Assembly (NCBI RefSeq): GCF_021869535.1
Contig: NW_026262712.1
Location: forward strand, 103,296,140-103,360,139
Reading direction: 5' to 3'
DNA: 64,000 nt
Origin: Mytilus californianus
Lineage: Eukaryota; Mollusca; Bivalvia; Mytilida; Mytilidae
Below are positions 22,925-34,430 of this stretch, one piece after another. Position numbers and translations under genes: made by a program. The first letter of the stretch is position 1. Every line of letters starts with the position of its first letter. The notes under the pieces are model-generated. The model was not told where the DNA came from and made no database searches. It saw nothing but the letters and a program-made list of their open reading frames with translations.

Positions 22925-23619
22925 ATTTTTCTCAATTTTGATTTTTTTTTCTTCTTTTATGACCTTCTCTGACCCTTTTGATGATATATATAAAAGAACT
23001 AGTACAAAATGTATGCTTTATTGTGATGAAGATATGATACATTTATTCTGAAACATTCAAATGACATCTTATGGGAGTTTTTGCCTCTGAAATGTTTTGA
23101 TTTAAGGTTAATTGGTTATAACTTCAACTTGGTACATGATAAAGCCATAGGGTCTTTGGCAAAATATTGTGTGACCTTTTACCTTGAAAAATGTCAACCG
23201 GAGGTGACCCGTAGTAAACTGGAAGTAGACATTTTTGCACTTATTTCATTGAAAAGTACCTAGAAACCATATATTTTCTAATATATAATTCAATCATTTG
23301 AGACCGGAAGTGCCCTTCAATAAACCGAAAGTGGCTAATTATCTCCCTTATTACTGACAAAAGTATATAGAAACCATATATTTTTGGAATCAGTGTAAAT
23401 ACAACTATCATATGAGACTGGAAGTGACATTTTCTAAACCGGAAGTTGGGAATTATCTCACTCATTTCAGTCAAAAGTATATAGAATCCATATATTTTTT
23501 GTATCAGTGTGAATAACGCTATCATTCGAAACCAGAAGTGACATTTTCAAAACTGGATGTAGCAAATAATCTCCCTTATTTCAGACAAAAGTACAGATGG
23601 GTGCAGTCCTAACCTGTAC

Positions 23620-23950
23620 AGAAAGTTAACTTGATAACCAGTCATTTGGACCGGTCAAAGTTAACCTGTGACAGGATTTAGGACTGCTCTGACCAGTCCT
23701 AGGACCACAATCTAGTTAACTTGAAAAGCGGACTTGGTCCTAGGACTGTTTTTATGTCTGCCGAAAAAGTTACCTAGAAAACAGGTCCGCTATTGATATA
23801 AGTTAACTTCGAAACCAGTTCTGTCAAAAGTTAACACAAGTTAACTTTGATTTTGACAACTCCGATCGAACCAGACCTGATCTCAAGTTAACTTTTGGCC
23901 TGGTCTTCTCAACACTAAGTTAACTTGTAACCAGGACCGCTCTACATCGA
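23620..23950 (+). repeat. left subterminal region rich in AAGTTAACTT
   Basis: At least eight copies of (A)AGTTAAC(TT), mixed with GGTCCTAGGACTG-like and ACCAG motifs. Such subterminal motif clusters are often transposase-binding sites. AAGTTAACTT is itself a palindrome. Confidence 0.7.
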
Positions 23951-24239
23951 TTTTTTATAATATCTTTTAATGTCTTTGTTTCTTGGTATAAACATAAATA
24001 AAAATAAAGTCAATTTAATACTTCCGTGATATAAACATGATTAAATACATGTAGTTCCGTGTTGAAGTGATCTTTTTGTAAATAAAGTACGCATAAAACT
24101 TTGCTTGTTTATATACAAATATATCCGTGATCTGCCGTTCTATATATTAAAAAAACGATAATGGTTACAATGCTAACGAGCTGAATATATATTCCAATAC
24201 ATATCAAATACTTTAAATCGTATAAACTATATTTGCACT

Positions 24240-27200
24240 TTATAATGTAAATCTACCCAAACAGAAAAATAAATGAACAAATTGCTTTCAAATTATAGCC
24301 GTAAAGTAAATCAGAAATATTTTTATGTCGGGATAGAATATATAATACAAATGACAGCAATATTGGAACACAATCACTACAAAATTTTACCCGCATAAAT
24401 TAAGAGTGCCAGCATGTCCTCCTTTTGTCCAATATATTGATACGCAACAAAATTTCAGTATTTTTGATACCCCAGGCTGACTCGTATAGCGAAATTATTA
24501 GACCGTATCAACCACAACTTACCAAATTTGCACTTTATCATGTAAATCTATATAGCCGCATAATAATTCAGTAATATTTTATGTCAGGATGTATTGTATA
24601 ATACAAATGACAGCAATATTGGAACATAATGTGAAAACAAAATTTTGTCAGTATAAATCTAGATTGCCAGCATGTCCTCTTTTTAATCAAAATATTGTCT
24701 CACAACAAAATTTCAGTAGTTTTGATACCTCAAGCTGGCTCCTATAACAAAATTATTTGACCACATTAACCAAAACTGACCATATTTGCACTTTATTATG
24801 TAAATCTTTATAGCCGCATAATAATTCAGTAATATTTTATGTCAGGATTTAATGTATAATACAAATGACAGCAATATTGGAACACAACAACTACAAATTT
24901 TTGTCCGCATAAATTTAGAGTGCCAGCATGTCCTCCTTTTGTTCAATATATTGATACGTAACAAAATTTCAGTAGTTTTGATACCCCAGGCTGACTCCTC
25001 TAACAAAATTATTTGACCGTATCAACTAAAACTGACCATATTTTCACTTTACTTTGTAAATCTATATAGCCGCATAGTAAATCAGCAACTATTTTTATGT
25101 CAGGATTTAATGTATAATACAAATGACAGCAATATTGGAACACAACAACTACAAATTTTTGTTCGCATAAATTTAGAGTGCCAGCATGTCCTCCTTTTGT
25201 TCAATATATTGATACGTAACAAAATGTCAGTAGTTTTGATACCCCAGGCTGACTCCTTTAACAAAATTATTTGACCGTATCAACCAAAACTGACCATATT
25301 AATTTTGCACTTTATTTTGTAAATCTATATAGCCACATAGTAAATCAGCAACTATTTTTATGTCAGGATTTAATGTATAATACAAATGACAGCAATATTG
25401 GAACACAACAACTACAAATTTTTGTCCGCATAAATTTAGAGTGCCAGCATGTCCTCCTTTTGTTCAATATACATGATATATTGATACATAACTAAATTTC
25501 AGTAGTTTTGATACCTCAGGCTGACTTGTATAGCAAATTTATTTGACCGCATTAACCAAAACTGACCATATTTGCACTTTATTTTGTAAATCTATATAGC
25601 CGCATAGTAAATCAGCAACTATTTTTATGCCAGGATTCAATGTATAATACAAGTGACAGCAATATTGGAACACAACAACTACAAATTTTTGTCCGCATAA
25701 ATTTAGAGTGCCAGCATGTCTTCCTTTTGTTCAATTTATTGATATGTAACAAAATTTCAGTAGTTTTGATACCCCAGGCTGACTCCTATAACAAAATTAT
25801 TTGACCGTATCAACCAAAACTGACCATATTTGCACTTTATTTTGTAAATCCATATAGCCACATAGTAAATCAGCAACTATTTTTATGTCAGGATTTAATG
25901 TATAATACAAATGACAGCAATATTGGGACACAACAACTACAAATTTTTGTTCGCATAAATTTAGAGTGCCAGCATGTCCTCCTTTTGTTCAATATATTGA
26001 TACGTAACAAAATTTCAGTAGTTTTGATACCCCAGGCTGACTCCTTTAACAAAATTATTTGACCGTATCAACCAAAACTGACCATATTAATTTTGCACTT
26101 TATTTTGTAAATCTATATAGCCACATAGTAAATCAACTATTTTTATGTAAGGATTTAATGTATAATACAAATGACAGCAATATTGGAACACAACAACTAC
26201 ACATTTTTGTCCGCATAAATTTAGAGTGCCAGCATGTCCTTCTTTTGTTCAATATACATGATATATTGATACATAACTAAATTTCAGTAGTTTTGATACC
26301 TCAGGCTGCCTTGTATAGCAAATTTATTTGACCGCATTAACCAAAACTGACCATATTTGCACTTTATTTTGTAAATCTATATAGCCGCATAGTAAATCAG
26401 CAACTATTTTTATGCCAGGATTCAATGTATAATACAAGTGACAGCAATATTGGAACACAACAACTACAAATTTTTGTCCGCATAAATTTAAAGTGCCAGC
26501 ATGTCCTCCTTTTGTTCAATATATTGATACGTAACAAAATTTCAGTAGTTTTAATACCCCAGGCTGACTCCTCTAACAAAATTATTTGACCGTATTAACC
26601 AAAACTGACCATATTTGCACTTTATTTTGTAAATCTATATAGCCGCATAGTAAATAAGCAACTATTTTTATGTCAGGATTTAATGTATAATACAAATGAC
26701 AGCAATATTGGAACACAACAACTACAAAATTTTGACCGCATAAATTTAGAGTGCCAGCATGTCCTCCTTTTGTTCAATATATTGATACGTAACAAAATTT
26801 CAGTAGTTTTGATACCCCAGGCTGACTCCTTTAACAAAATTATTTGACCGTATCAACCAAAACTGACCATATTTGCACTTTATTTTGTAAATCTATATAG
26901 CCACATAGTAAATCAGCAACTATTTTTATGTCAGGATTTAATGTATAATACAAATGACAGCAATATTGGAACACAACAACTACAAATTTTTGTCCGCATA
27001 GATTTAGAGTGCCAGCATGTCCTCCTTTTGTTCAATATATTGATACTTACAAAATGTCAGTAGTTTTGATACCCCAGGCTGACTCCTTTAACAAAATTGT
27101 TTGACCGTATCAACCAAAACTGACCATATTAATTTTGCACTTTATTTTGTAATCTATATAGCCACATAGTAAATCAGCAACTATTTTTATGTCAGGATTT

Positions 27201-27560
27201 AATGTATAATACAAATGACAGCAATATTGGAACACAACAACTACAAATTTTTGTCCGCATAAATTTAGAGTGCCAGCATGTCCTCCTGTTGCTCAATATA
27301 TTGATATGTAACAAAATTTTAGTACTTTTGATACCTCAGGCTGACTGGTATAGCAAAATGTTATGACCGTATCAACTAAAACTGACCATATTTGCACTTT
27401 AGTATGTAAATCTATATGGCTGCATTATATTTAATCATAAGTTTTTTTTATGTCAGGATGTATTGTATTATAATCATGATAATACAAATGACAGCAATAT
27501 TGGAAAACAATGGATGCAATATCTTTTCGGCATCATTTTAGATTGTCAGCATTTCATTTT
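24240..27560 (+). repeat. ~261 bp satellite inside the TIR element, about 13 copies
   Basis: Landmarks such as 'TTTATGTCAGGATTTAATGT', 'AATGACAGCAATATTGGAAC', 'GAGTGCCAGCATGTCCTCCT' and 'GATACCCCAGGCTGACTCC' recur at 252-266 bp. The GTCAGGAT landmark lies at about 24327 (variant), 24589, 24841, 25099, 25365, 25628, 25887, 26150, 26411, 26671, 26930, 27191 and 27452. Central copies are most alike and edge copies more diverged, as expected for unequal exchange. The ~74-codon frames at 25271 and 26059 are the same satellite segment and not genes. Confidence 0.95.
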
Positions 27561-28350
27561 TGTATTAATAATATTAGACCAACACTAAAGTTAGTAGTTC
27601 AGGATGGTGTGTATAACAAAACTATTTGACTGCATCATCGGGTCTGATTTCATTTTTACTTTATAATGAAAAGTATAAGAAGTTCTCTTCTGGGAATAGT
27701 ATACTGTTGGTACATTATGTCGGTTGATTGATTTTGTTTGTAGCTAAACCTCAAGTGGCAACTATTTCATTCATATGCACAACGAGTATATTGTTTTGGA
27801 AGTCCCATATCATCATTTTTAATCCGTAAAGACAAATCTGACGAAATTGACGAGATTGTTCATAATTATTCAACACCTTATGTATCCGGACACTGTACAA
27901 TTTTCGTTAGAATATTTTGTCGAAAACAGAATCGTAAATCCAAGGCAAACAAGGTGAATTACGATGAAATATCCATGAAATGCATAAAGTTTAATTCAGG
28001 AAGAGACTGTAAAAAATGGGGAACGAAGCAACGTCGACAATGATGTTGATATCCCATGACATAAAAATATTGTTCCGATGCGTTGGATAACCTTTCTATC
28101 CGCCTTCTGATTAAATAAATCTTTCCTTTCTTTAATGATAGCTGTATGTGATCACAAGTGTGTAATTTTATAGCCATTGTTTAATGTATATAAGAATACA
28201 TGAAATGAAAAAAAGAATTTTTTTTTATGTGCATAATATCGATAGAGTCTAACGAGTAAAGAAATTTGCTATACAGGAAAAAAAGAACGATGCGATTATA
28301 GTTTACATATTAAAAGCTGAGGTCTGATATCAAAAGTCATAAACACGGTA
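27561..28350. other. unique right arm of the TIR element
   Basis: No repeat structure. A 72-codon minus-strand frame (27959-28177) matches no family I recognise. It lies where a transposase remnant could be, but no catalytic motif is visible. Confidence 0.5.
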
Positions 28351-28354
28351 ATCT

Positions 28355-28600
28355 GTCATAAGCAGACCTGTTCCCAGGTCTAGTCAATAGCAGACTTGTC
28401 CACAGGTCTGGTCAGGAGCAGACCCGTCTACAGGTCTGGTCTGGAGCAGACCTGTCCACAGGTCTGGACTGGGGCAGACCTGTACTCAGGACTGGTCAAA
28501 AGCATACTTGTCCACAGGTCTGGTCTGGAGCAGACCTGTCAATAGGTCTGCAGCAGTCCTAAAAAGCAGACCGTAGGTCTGGTCTACCAACGACAAAGTT
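28355..28600 (+). repeat. right subterminal AGCAGACCTG...CAGGTCTGG repeats
   Basis: About seven ~28 bp repeats pairing AGCAGACCTGTCC with ACAGGTCTGGTC. Each unit is itself an inverted repeat (AGACCTGT/ACAGGTCT). AAGTTAAC motifs follow at 28600-28670, mirroring the left arm. Confidence 0.85.
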
Positions 28601-28799
28601 AACTTGCTTGTCTGCTTAAAATTTCCCAAGTTAACTTGAAAAGCAGTCAACAAGTCTGCTCAAAGTTAACTTTTGTACAGGTTTGGACCGCACCCATCTG
28701 TATATAGAAACCATATATTGATTGAATCAGTATGAAGTAAACCGTAAGTAGCTTATTATCAATCATTTAGAAAACTGATGTGGAAAGACCTTCAATTGA

Positions 28800-31550
28800 T
28801 CTCTGAACAATAATTTTTAATTCGTTGTTTCGTTTCTTCTGACAACATTATGGGGTTATCTAAGTTCAATCATGTGACCAAATAATAAATGTCTATAAAT
28901 TGCTAAAACTGCAATTCTGATGGATTATCATAGCCTTTTGGTATATATATTTTTGTTCTTAAAGGGAATAAGACCAGGTATGAATTATTGCTATTGGAGT
29001 AGCAATGTTCTTCTATCAAAAAATATTAAAACACATTCTCTCCAACAACAACGGTCAGTACTGAATAACAATTTGATGTCATGAATATATGTACATGTAA
29101 TATGATTTAACATATTTCAGTATCTTTACTAGCGTATTTCAATTTCAAAAACCAGAATGTTTGAAAACTTTAAGACTGATTTTGATAATATGAATGGAAC
29201 AAATGTAGGGGAAAACTACCTCTTTACTCTTAAGACAAGTATGCTTCCAAAATATCACAAGTAATTTTGTTTATAATCTTCGATGTCTTATTTTCTCAAT
29301 GATGTTTTACTGTTTGTATATTATTGTCAGTTTCCTCATTTTCTTAACATTTAGCTATTTTCTCTTAGCCGCAAGACGTCTTCAATCTTGGCTAGTGAAA
29401 TTGTTAATATCTGTTTCTTATTTCTGTCTCTTTTCCATTTGTTTGTTATTTGGTAATTTCTCTCCCTCATTTTTTCTTTTTTTCAATTTACGTTAGTTTT
29501 CAAATGTTTCTAAAGGTAGAACAATAGAAAGATTTCACTCCCAATCAGACAACTTTAAACTGATGTAATTTCTTTTATCCAGCTCTAAAATTTATAAATG
29601 AGGAACCAACAGAAAGAAGAAAGATTAATCTTTCAAATGGTGGTAATTTCATTATTACATAATTATTACATAATTGATTATAATGTAATTAGTTGCTAGA
29701 TTGTGATGTCCACATTTGAATGAAATTAGCTTCTTTGATATTCATAGCATATTAAAAATTTTAATAGATTCTTGAGCAACACAGTTTGACCTCCAAAAGT
29801 CTTAGATTTTTCCTATTGTATTTCATTCTCTCAAATACATTCAACTAAGTTTGCAACCTTAATTCATAATAAATCACTATTTAATTGGGTATAAAATTTG
29901 TTCTATTGATGTGTTTGGAAATCTAAGACATGGTTTTGAAGATAACTGGTCAAAGAACAACATGTGCTAAAATCAGGCATATAGGGCACCCATCTAGGAG
30001 CTTATTTCATTTAAAACTACATTTTCATGGCAAAAATGTATGTTTCACAATTGAATAGATAAGGATTTTCCTACTTGAACCTCATTAACTTCAATATAAT
30101 TCACAAATGTACCATGTGGATACTTCAGGATTGGTCTTTAATCATAAATCAATTAGATTTTGACAGTAAGAAAGCATTCCATTTCAGCAATTCTAAATAT
30201 ATAAAGAAAATGCACACACTGTGCATCAAAATTCTGATTTGGCAGGAGAAGTTATATCATTATTGACCTTGATGTAAGTCAGTTGCTACTAAAGTGGTCA
30301 AAACTCTGCACACCTGGATAAACATCAACAAATAATGATCTCAGAAGTTTAATTACACGTTGCATTTGCTTTTTTCAATATGGATTTTATTAATTAAGTA
30401 CATAACACAATAAATTTTGTTTTTAACATTTTCCTAAAAAGTAAGTTATGCATGTGTACATAAAATGATCAGTAGGTCAGTCTAGAGGATTCTTATGGAG
30501 GATTTCTAGAATTATAATTGTATACAATGAAAATGTGGTGTTTTATACAAACTGGAATTTTCTTTTTTTTTTTTTTTAGTTTGAAAATAAGATATTTACT
30601 TTGTGTTTTCTTTAAAAAAGAATTCATATATAAACATTCAGCTCAAGAAAATCTGATATAACCATCAGCATTAACATCAGAAACATTAAATGTTGTACAA
30701 TTATATTTGTTTAATATATGTACATTTATATTTTGATTCCCTCTATAGCTCCAAATAGTTTTTTTGTATTTTTCTCCTAGCAGATCCAATATAGAAATGT
30801 ATTTTTATTTTGAATTCATTATCATCTTTTTTCTATAAACAACTAGTCCACCTCTTTTTCATAACTGTTATTTTTATAGCTAGTCAGTGGTCATAAAGCT
30901 ATCAAATGATTCTATTGATTAACCACAAACTACTGCCCATATGTTTTATCTCCTATGAGTCAGACACGTGCATTTGTTTATAAAGCTAATTATCACCAAA
31001 ACTCATTACAAGTGCAAGATATGGAAACTTATTTTTCTTCTGTGGTTTTGGAATATTAGGAAGTAACAAAAACACCTGAAAATGAAATTTTGATAGAATT
31101 TAGTTGCTTTGTATAGTGCTACCTCAATTTGATCATTTAAAAGATGGGGATATCTTATTAACACTTTATTCATGAGAGATCCGTTGTATTCATTTTTTTT
31201 ATAAAAAGTGGCTTATACTACTGTTATAACTTATATTTTATGTTTTATATTTTATCGGGTTAATCATCATCATATACGTATTAGTGTATGATCTATACAT
31301 CAATTACGATTTGTTGAAATTGTAAGAAATGTCAATATGTTATGATAAACTCTGAACATCCTTTTCCTTAACGATAATTTAAATTATTTTTTTATTGCTT
31401 GCAGATAGCTGCAAATGATAGATTCTAATAATAATGAAATAATCATAATATATATACATAATCTAAGAGATCACCAAACTTTATGGACAATGAAAGACCA
31501 GGGGGACTGGATACATGATTTCAAATATTTTTGTTTTACTTTTATTCATT
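28800..31550. other. AT-rich stretch, no gene recognised
   Basis: No convincing exon, RNA gene or tandem repeat was seen. A T run lies at about 30562-30580. A hydrophobic 65-codon frame at 29299-29496 is T-rich sequence read as Phe/Leu, with no start context or homology that I recognise. Confidence 0.6.
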
Positions 31551-31554
31551 GTCT

Positions 31555-31960
31555 CTCCATTCCAGTTATTATGTATAATCCCTGACATTTTTTCTAGTTA
31601 TTATGTATAATTCCTGAAAATTATAGTAATTATATATAATCACTAAAGTTACCAATGCTTATACATAATCCCTAATTCTACAAATTCACTGTAACATATA
31701 TATGTTACAGTGAATTTAAAAAAAAATATTCTATGAAATCATATTTTAATATTTGTATTATTTGATAATCCCTGAAAACACTACAGGTATTTTGTAAAAT
31801 AATTCTTAAAATTTTCAGTGATTATGTAAAATCACTGGTCATTTTCAGGGATTATATATAATTACTAATGATTTTAGTGATTATGCAGAATCCTTGAAAA
31901 TCAGGGATTCTACATAATCCCTGATTATACAAATTCACTGTAACATATATATACGTTTAT
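31555..31960. repeat. cluster of small palindromic modules
   Basis: Short units of the type CAGGGATTATGTATAATC are spread in both orientations. At 31682-31717 there is a perfect 36 bp palindrome whose left half is AAATTCACTGTAACATAT. At about 31898-31924 AATCAGGGATT and AATCCCTGATT face each other over six bases. The palindrome's left arm recurs at 31931-31950 without its right arm. Confidence 0.8.
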
Positions 31961-31997
31961 GTTGTTTTGTAAATTACAATCTTAGGTTTAAGTACCA

Positions 31998-32288
31998 AAA
32001 TGTTAAATGCTTTACATTCTTTAGATTATAATGTTCAATCTTGTGTCACGATAAATGGCAATTTGACTGATTGGTTTGGAGTAAATTCTGGCCTTAAAAA
32101 CAAGGCTGTATATTAACGCCGTTATTATTTAAAATTGTCATTATTAACTTAGTTGATGACATTAAGAGATTAGATATTGGTATAAATATAAATGGTGAAA
32201 TTTTTGTATATTGTTATATGCAGATGATATGGTGTTATTAGCCGAAAATGAAAATGAAAATAAAAAAATATTAGATGTTTTAAGTATA
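31998..32288 (+). pseudogene. LINE reverse transcriptase, palm fragment with YADD
   Basis: The readable pieces are 'INGNLTDWFGVNSGLK', then after an indel the position where LINEs have QGCILSP, then at 32217 'YADDMVLLAENENENKK'. YADD is the catalytic motif C of reverse transcriptase, with the two metal-binding aspartates present. An indel at about 32098 and stops before motif C disable the gene. The frame ends at 'ILDVLSI', where the TIR element is inserted. Confidence 0.85.
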
Positions 32289-33339
32289 TAGGCGAGTAAC
32301 ATTTTTCAAAAAGACCCCTAGTTAACGACTTTAATGAACCCACCTAACATACGGCTATGTTATATATCATTCGAAAACTTATTACCTGTACTTTCTGTTT
32401 TGTCCGGTCGTCAATAATTCGTACGGTGCAATTTTCGTTAAATCAAGGTCAAAGGTTAAAATTGAACATTTCTAAATTTTGCCAGAATTAAACAAAATGC
32501 CATTTTCTGGTACTTGTATGGAATTTGTTTTTCTAAAAATTATCTAAACCTTATAAAACAAATTACCATAATTCCAAATCAAATGCAAACTTAAATGTTG
32601 ATTGCGCTTTTATTTACAGAAAATTGCATTTCTTAAAAAAAAACTTCCAAAATGATAAAATTGCAACAAAATCTAAATGTTTTCTGAAGTTTGAATATTT
32701 GTTTGTCAAAAATAGAATAGATTTATCGTTTATAGGCCGAGGGAATTTTTTCATCATTTTAAACTGCAACGAATATGATATAGGTCAAGATGCAGCCTTC
32801 TAATGAAGCTTTTGCAGTTGCCCTAAAAACACCATCTGCAAATGGGGATCATTTTGCTTTAATTGGCTAGATAATATTGCCAATATCGGCAGATAATGAT
32901 CAACCATATTTGAAAAAAAGGGTAATGGAAGAACTTTAAAGAACTAATAAGGTATATTTGGTAAAAATTAGTTTTCCGATGTGGAAAAACATGTTACGAA
33001 GTTTATTCTCGTTCAATGGTCGAATGAAAACTGTTTTTACCATGCGCTTTTCAATATCCGTCGAATTCCTTTAAATGCTTGACCAGTATTATATACTTTA
33101 TTGGCTGTTTTATAAAATATGACTGAAAATTAATAATTCAGATTAATTAAGATTGAATACACTTCCTGAGCAACTGTAATCACCATACTGGTTTATGTAG
33201 ACGTGTTCGTACATTTCGGTATAGTGTTTTAAGAAGTTGTGTTTGTCATACTTTTTTGCCTTGGTCATGCTGTCATCTGTTTTCCTTCGACTATGGTTTG
33301 AGACTGCCTCCTTGTTATTTTATTCCTTCTTTCTACCAA

Positions 33340-33545
33340 CGAAAAGAAAACCATAAGGTTCAAAGCTGAGCAAAAAAAAAAGACAACAGAACTTAAAACT
33401 CAGATATTGATGCAAAATATAAAAAAGTAAAACAACAAAAATTACCGAACTCCAAGTGAAAATTCAAAACGGAAAGTCTCTTATCAAATGACAAAACCAA
33501 AAGCTGATACACATCAAACGATTGGAAAATAGTTGTCATAAACCT
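33340..33545 (+). repeat. dispersed mussel repeat
   Basis: Recognised by 'AGTGAAAATTCAAAACGGAA', 'GTCTCTTATCAAATGACAAA' and 'CACATCAAACGATTGG'. I know this from mussel genomes as a very abundant element. Non-coding. Confidence 0.65.
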
Positions 33546-34194
33546 CGTTGTTCTCTCTCCCTCTCTTTCTCTATCGTTAAATGATATAGCGGAAATATAG
33601 GAATCATCTTGTCTCTACGCCTTTTTTCCTTTGTTCTTTCCATTCACATATCCATCTGTTAGTCTAAAAAAATTGTAATGAGCAATATTCCTCCGACATT
33701 GCATGGAAGAATTAAAAATTCAAAGTGCACATATGGAGGTTATACGTAAAGGGATTTGTTTCATAATAGACATATTCATATAGAGTTAAAAATAGTTATC
33801 TCTTAAAATTTACCAGAACATACCTGCTTTCAAGCTATCTCATAAAGTTACCCCCAATCTTATTAAAATGTAGATCTCTGATTTCGTTATTCTCATACGA
33901 TAAATGAGCAGGCGAGTCGTGATAGATCCGAATTTTAGTTAGATTGTTTTAACCCATGTTTTTAACACTTATACATAACATTTTGTACGTTTTTTTTTTC
34001 ATGAACTTATATATCACTTGTTGCGAGATCTTTGCACCATTAAAAAACCGAACGGAAAAATATGAAAATAAAGTGAGAAAATCACCAAAAGTCGCTGTCA
34101 GATCAACGACAGAGTGCTCAGTGCACAATAAATTTCCACAGCCATAATTTAAGATTAGATGACATAAAATCAATTAAAAAACTGGACAAATAAA

Positions 34195-34333
34195 GGCAAC
34201 AGTAGTATACCGCTGTTCAAAAGTCGTAAATCGATTGAGAGAAAACAAATCCGGGTTACAAACTAAACCCGAGGGAAACACATCAACTATAAGAGGAAAA
34301 CAACGAAACAACAGAAACACTGACTAGGTGCAA

Positions 34334-34371
<38 letters not shown>

Positions 34372-34430
34372 CAATGCAACATACATAGAAACGAACTATT
34401 CGATAACAACTGCCACTGGATAAATTCAAC
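34195..34430 (+). repeat. dispersed mussel repeat with poly-A
   Basis: Recognised by 'AGGCAACAGTAGTATACCGC', 'GTAAATCGATTGAGAGAAAA' and 'CAACTATAAGAGGAAAACAA'. A run of 35 A (34335-34369) lies inside it. Confidence 0.7.

Larger units (their letters stand above)
23594..28700. mobile_element. 5.1 kb TIR element with TA duplication and internal satellite
   Basis: Terminal inverted repeats of 36-37 bp lie at 23594-23630 and 28665-28700. Both begin CAGATGGGTGC from the outside and end GTTAAC; they differ at about three positions plus one indel. TA is present on both sides (23592-23593 and 28701-28702). Removing the element with one TA restores AAAAGTATATAGAAACC, which is seen intact in the neighbouring unit at 23357. 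Subterminal regions are repeat-rich and the centre is a satellite. No transposase is readable, so it is non-autonomous. TA duplication points to Tc1/mariner-type mobilisation, but the TIR is not one I can assign. Confidence 0.85.
22486..28791 (+). repeat. older dispersed repeat, split by a 5.1 kb insertion
   Basis: The left end is a 30 bp hairpin (22486-22515) with 12 bp arms (AGGTCTTTGCAC and GTGGAAAGACCT, one mismatch). The right end at about 28772-28791 repeats GATGTGGAAAGACCT. Inside are four units of ~110 bp with 'AGTATATAGAAACCATATAT' and 'CCGGAAGTG' landmarks (about 23250, 23358, 23469 and 23587). The last unit is interrupted at 23593 and continues at 28701. Flanks TTAATT and TCAATT could be a degenerate target duplication. 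Non-coding. Confidence 0.7.

Noticed and set aside
25271..26280. Duplicated small protein genes (two similar ~74-codon frames)
   Set aside because: Both are the same satellite segment read in one frame; other units break the frame, and there is no start context or splice signal.
24240..27560. CRISPR-like array
   Set aside because: Repeats are ~261 bp, contiguous and degenerate with no unique spacers, and the genome is animal. It is a satellite.
27959..28177. Transposase remnant of the 5.1 kb element (minus strand)
   Set aside because: The frame lies where a transposase might be, but no DDE/D motif, HTH or similarity that I recognise is visible.
29299..29496. Membrane protein frame
   Set aside because: Hydrophobicity results from T-rich sequence; no homology, splice or start support.
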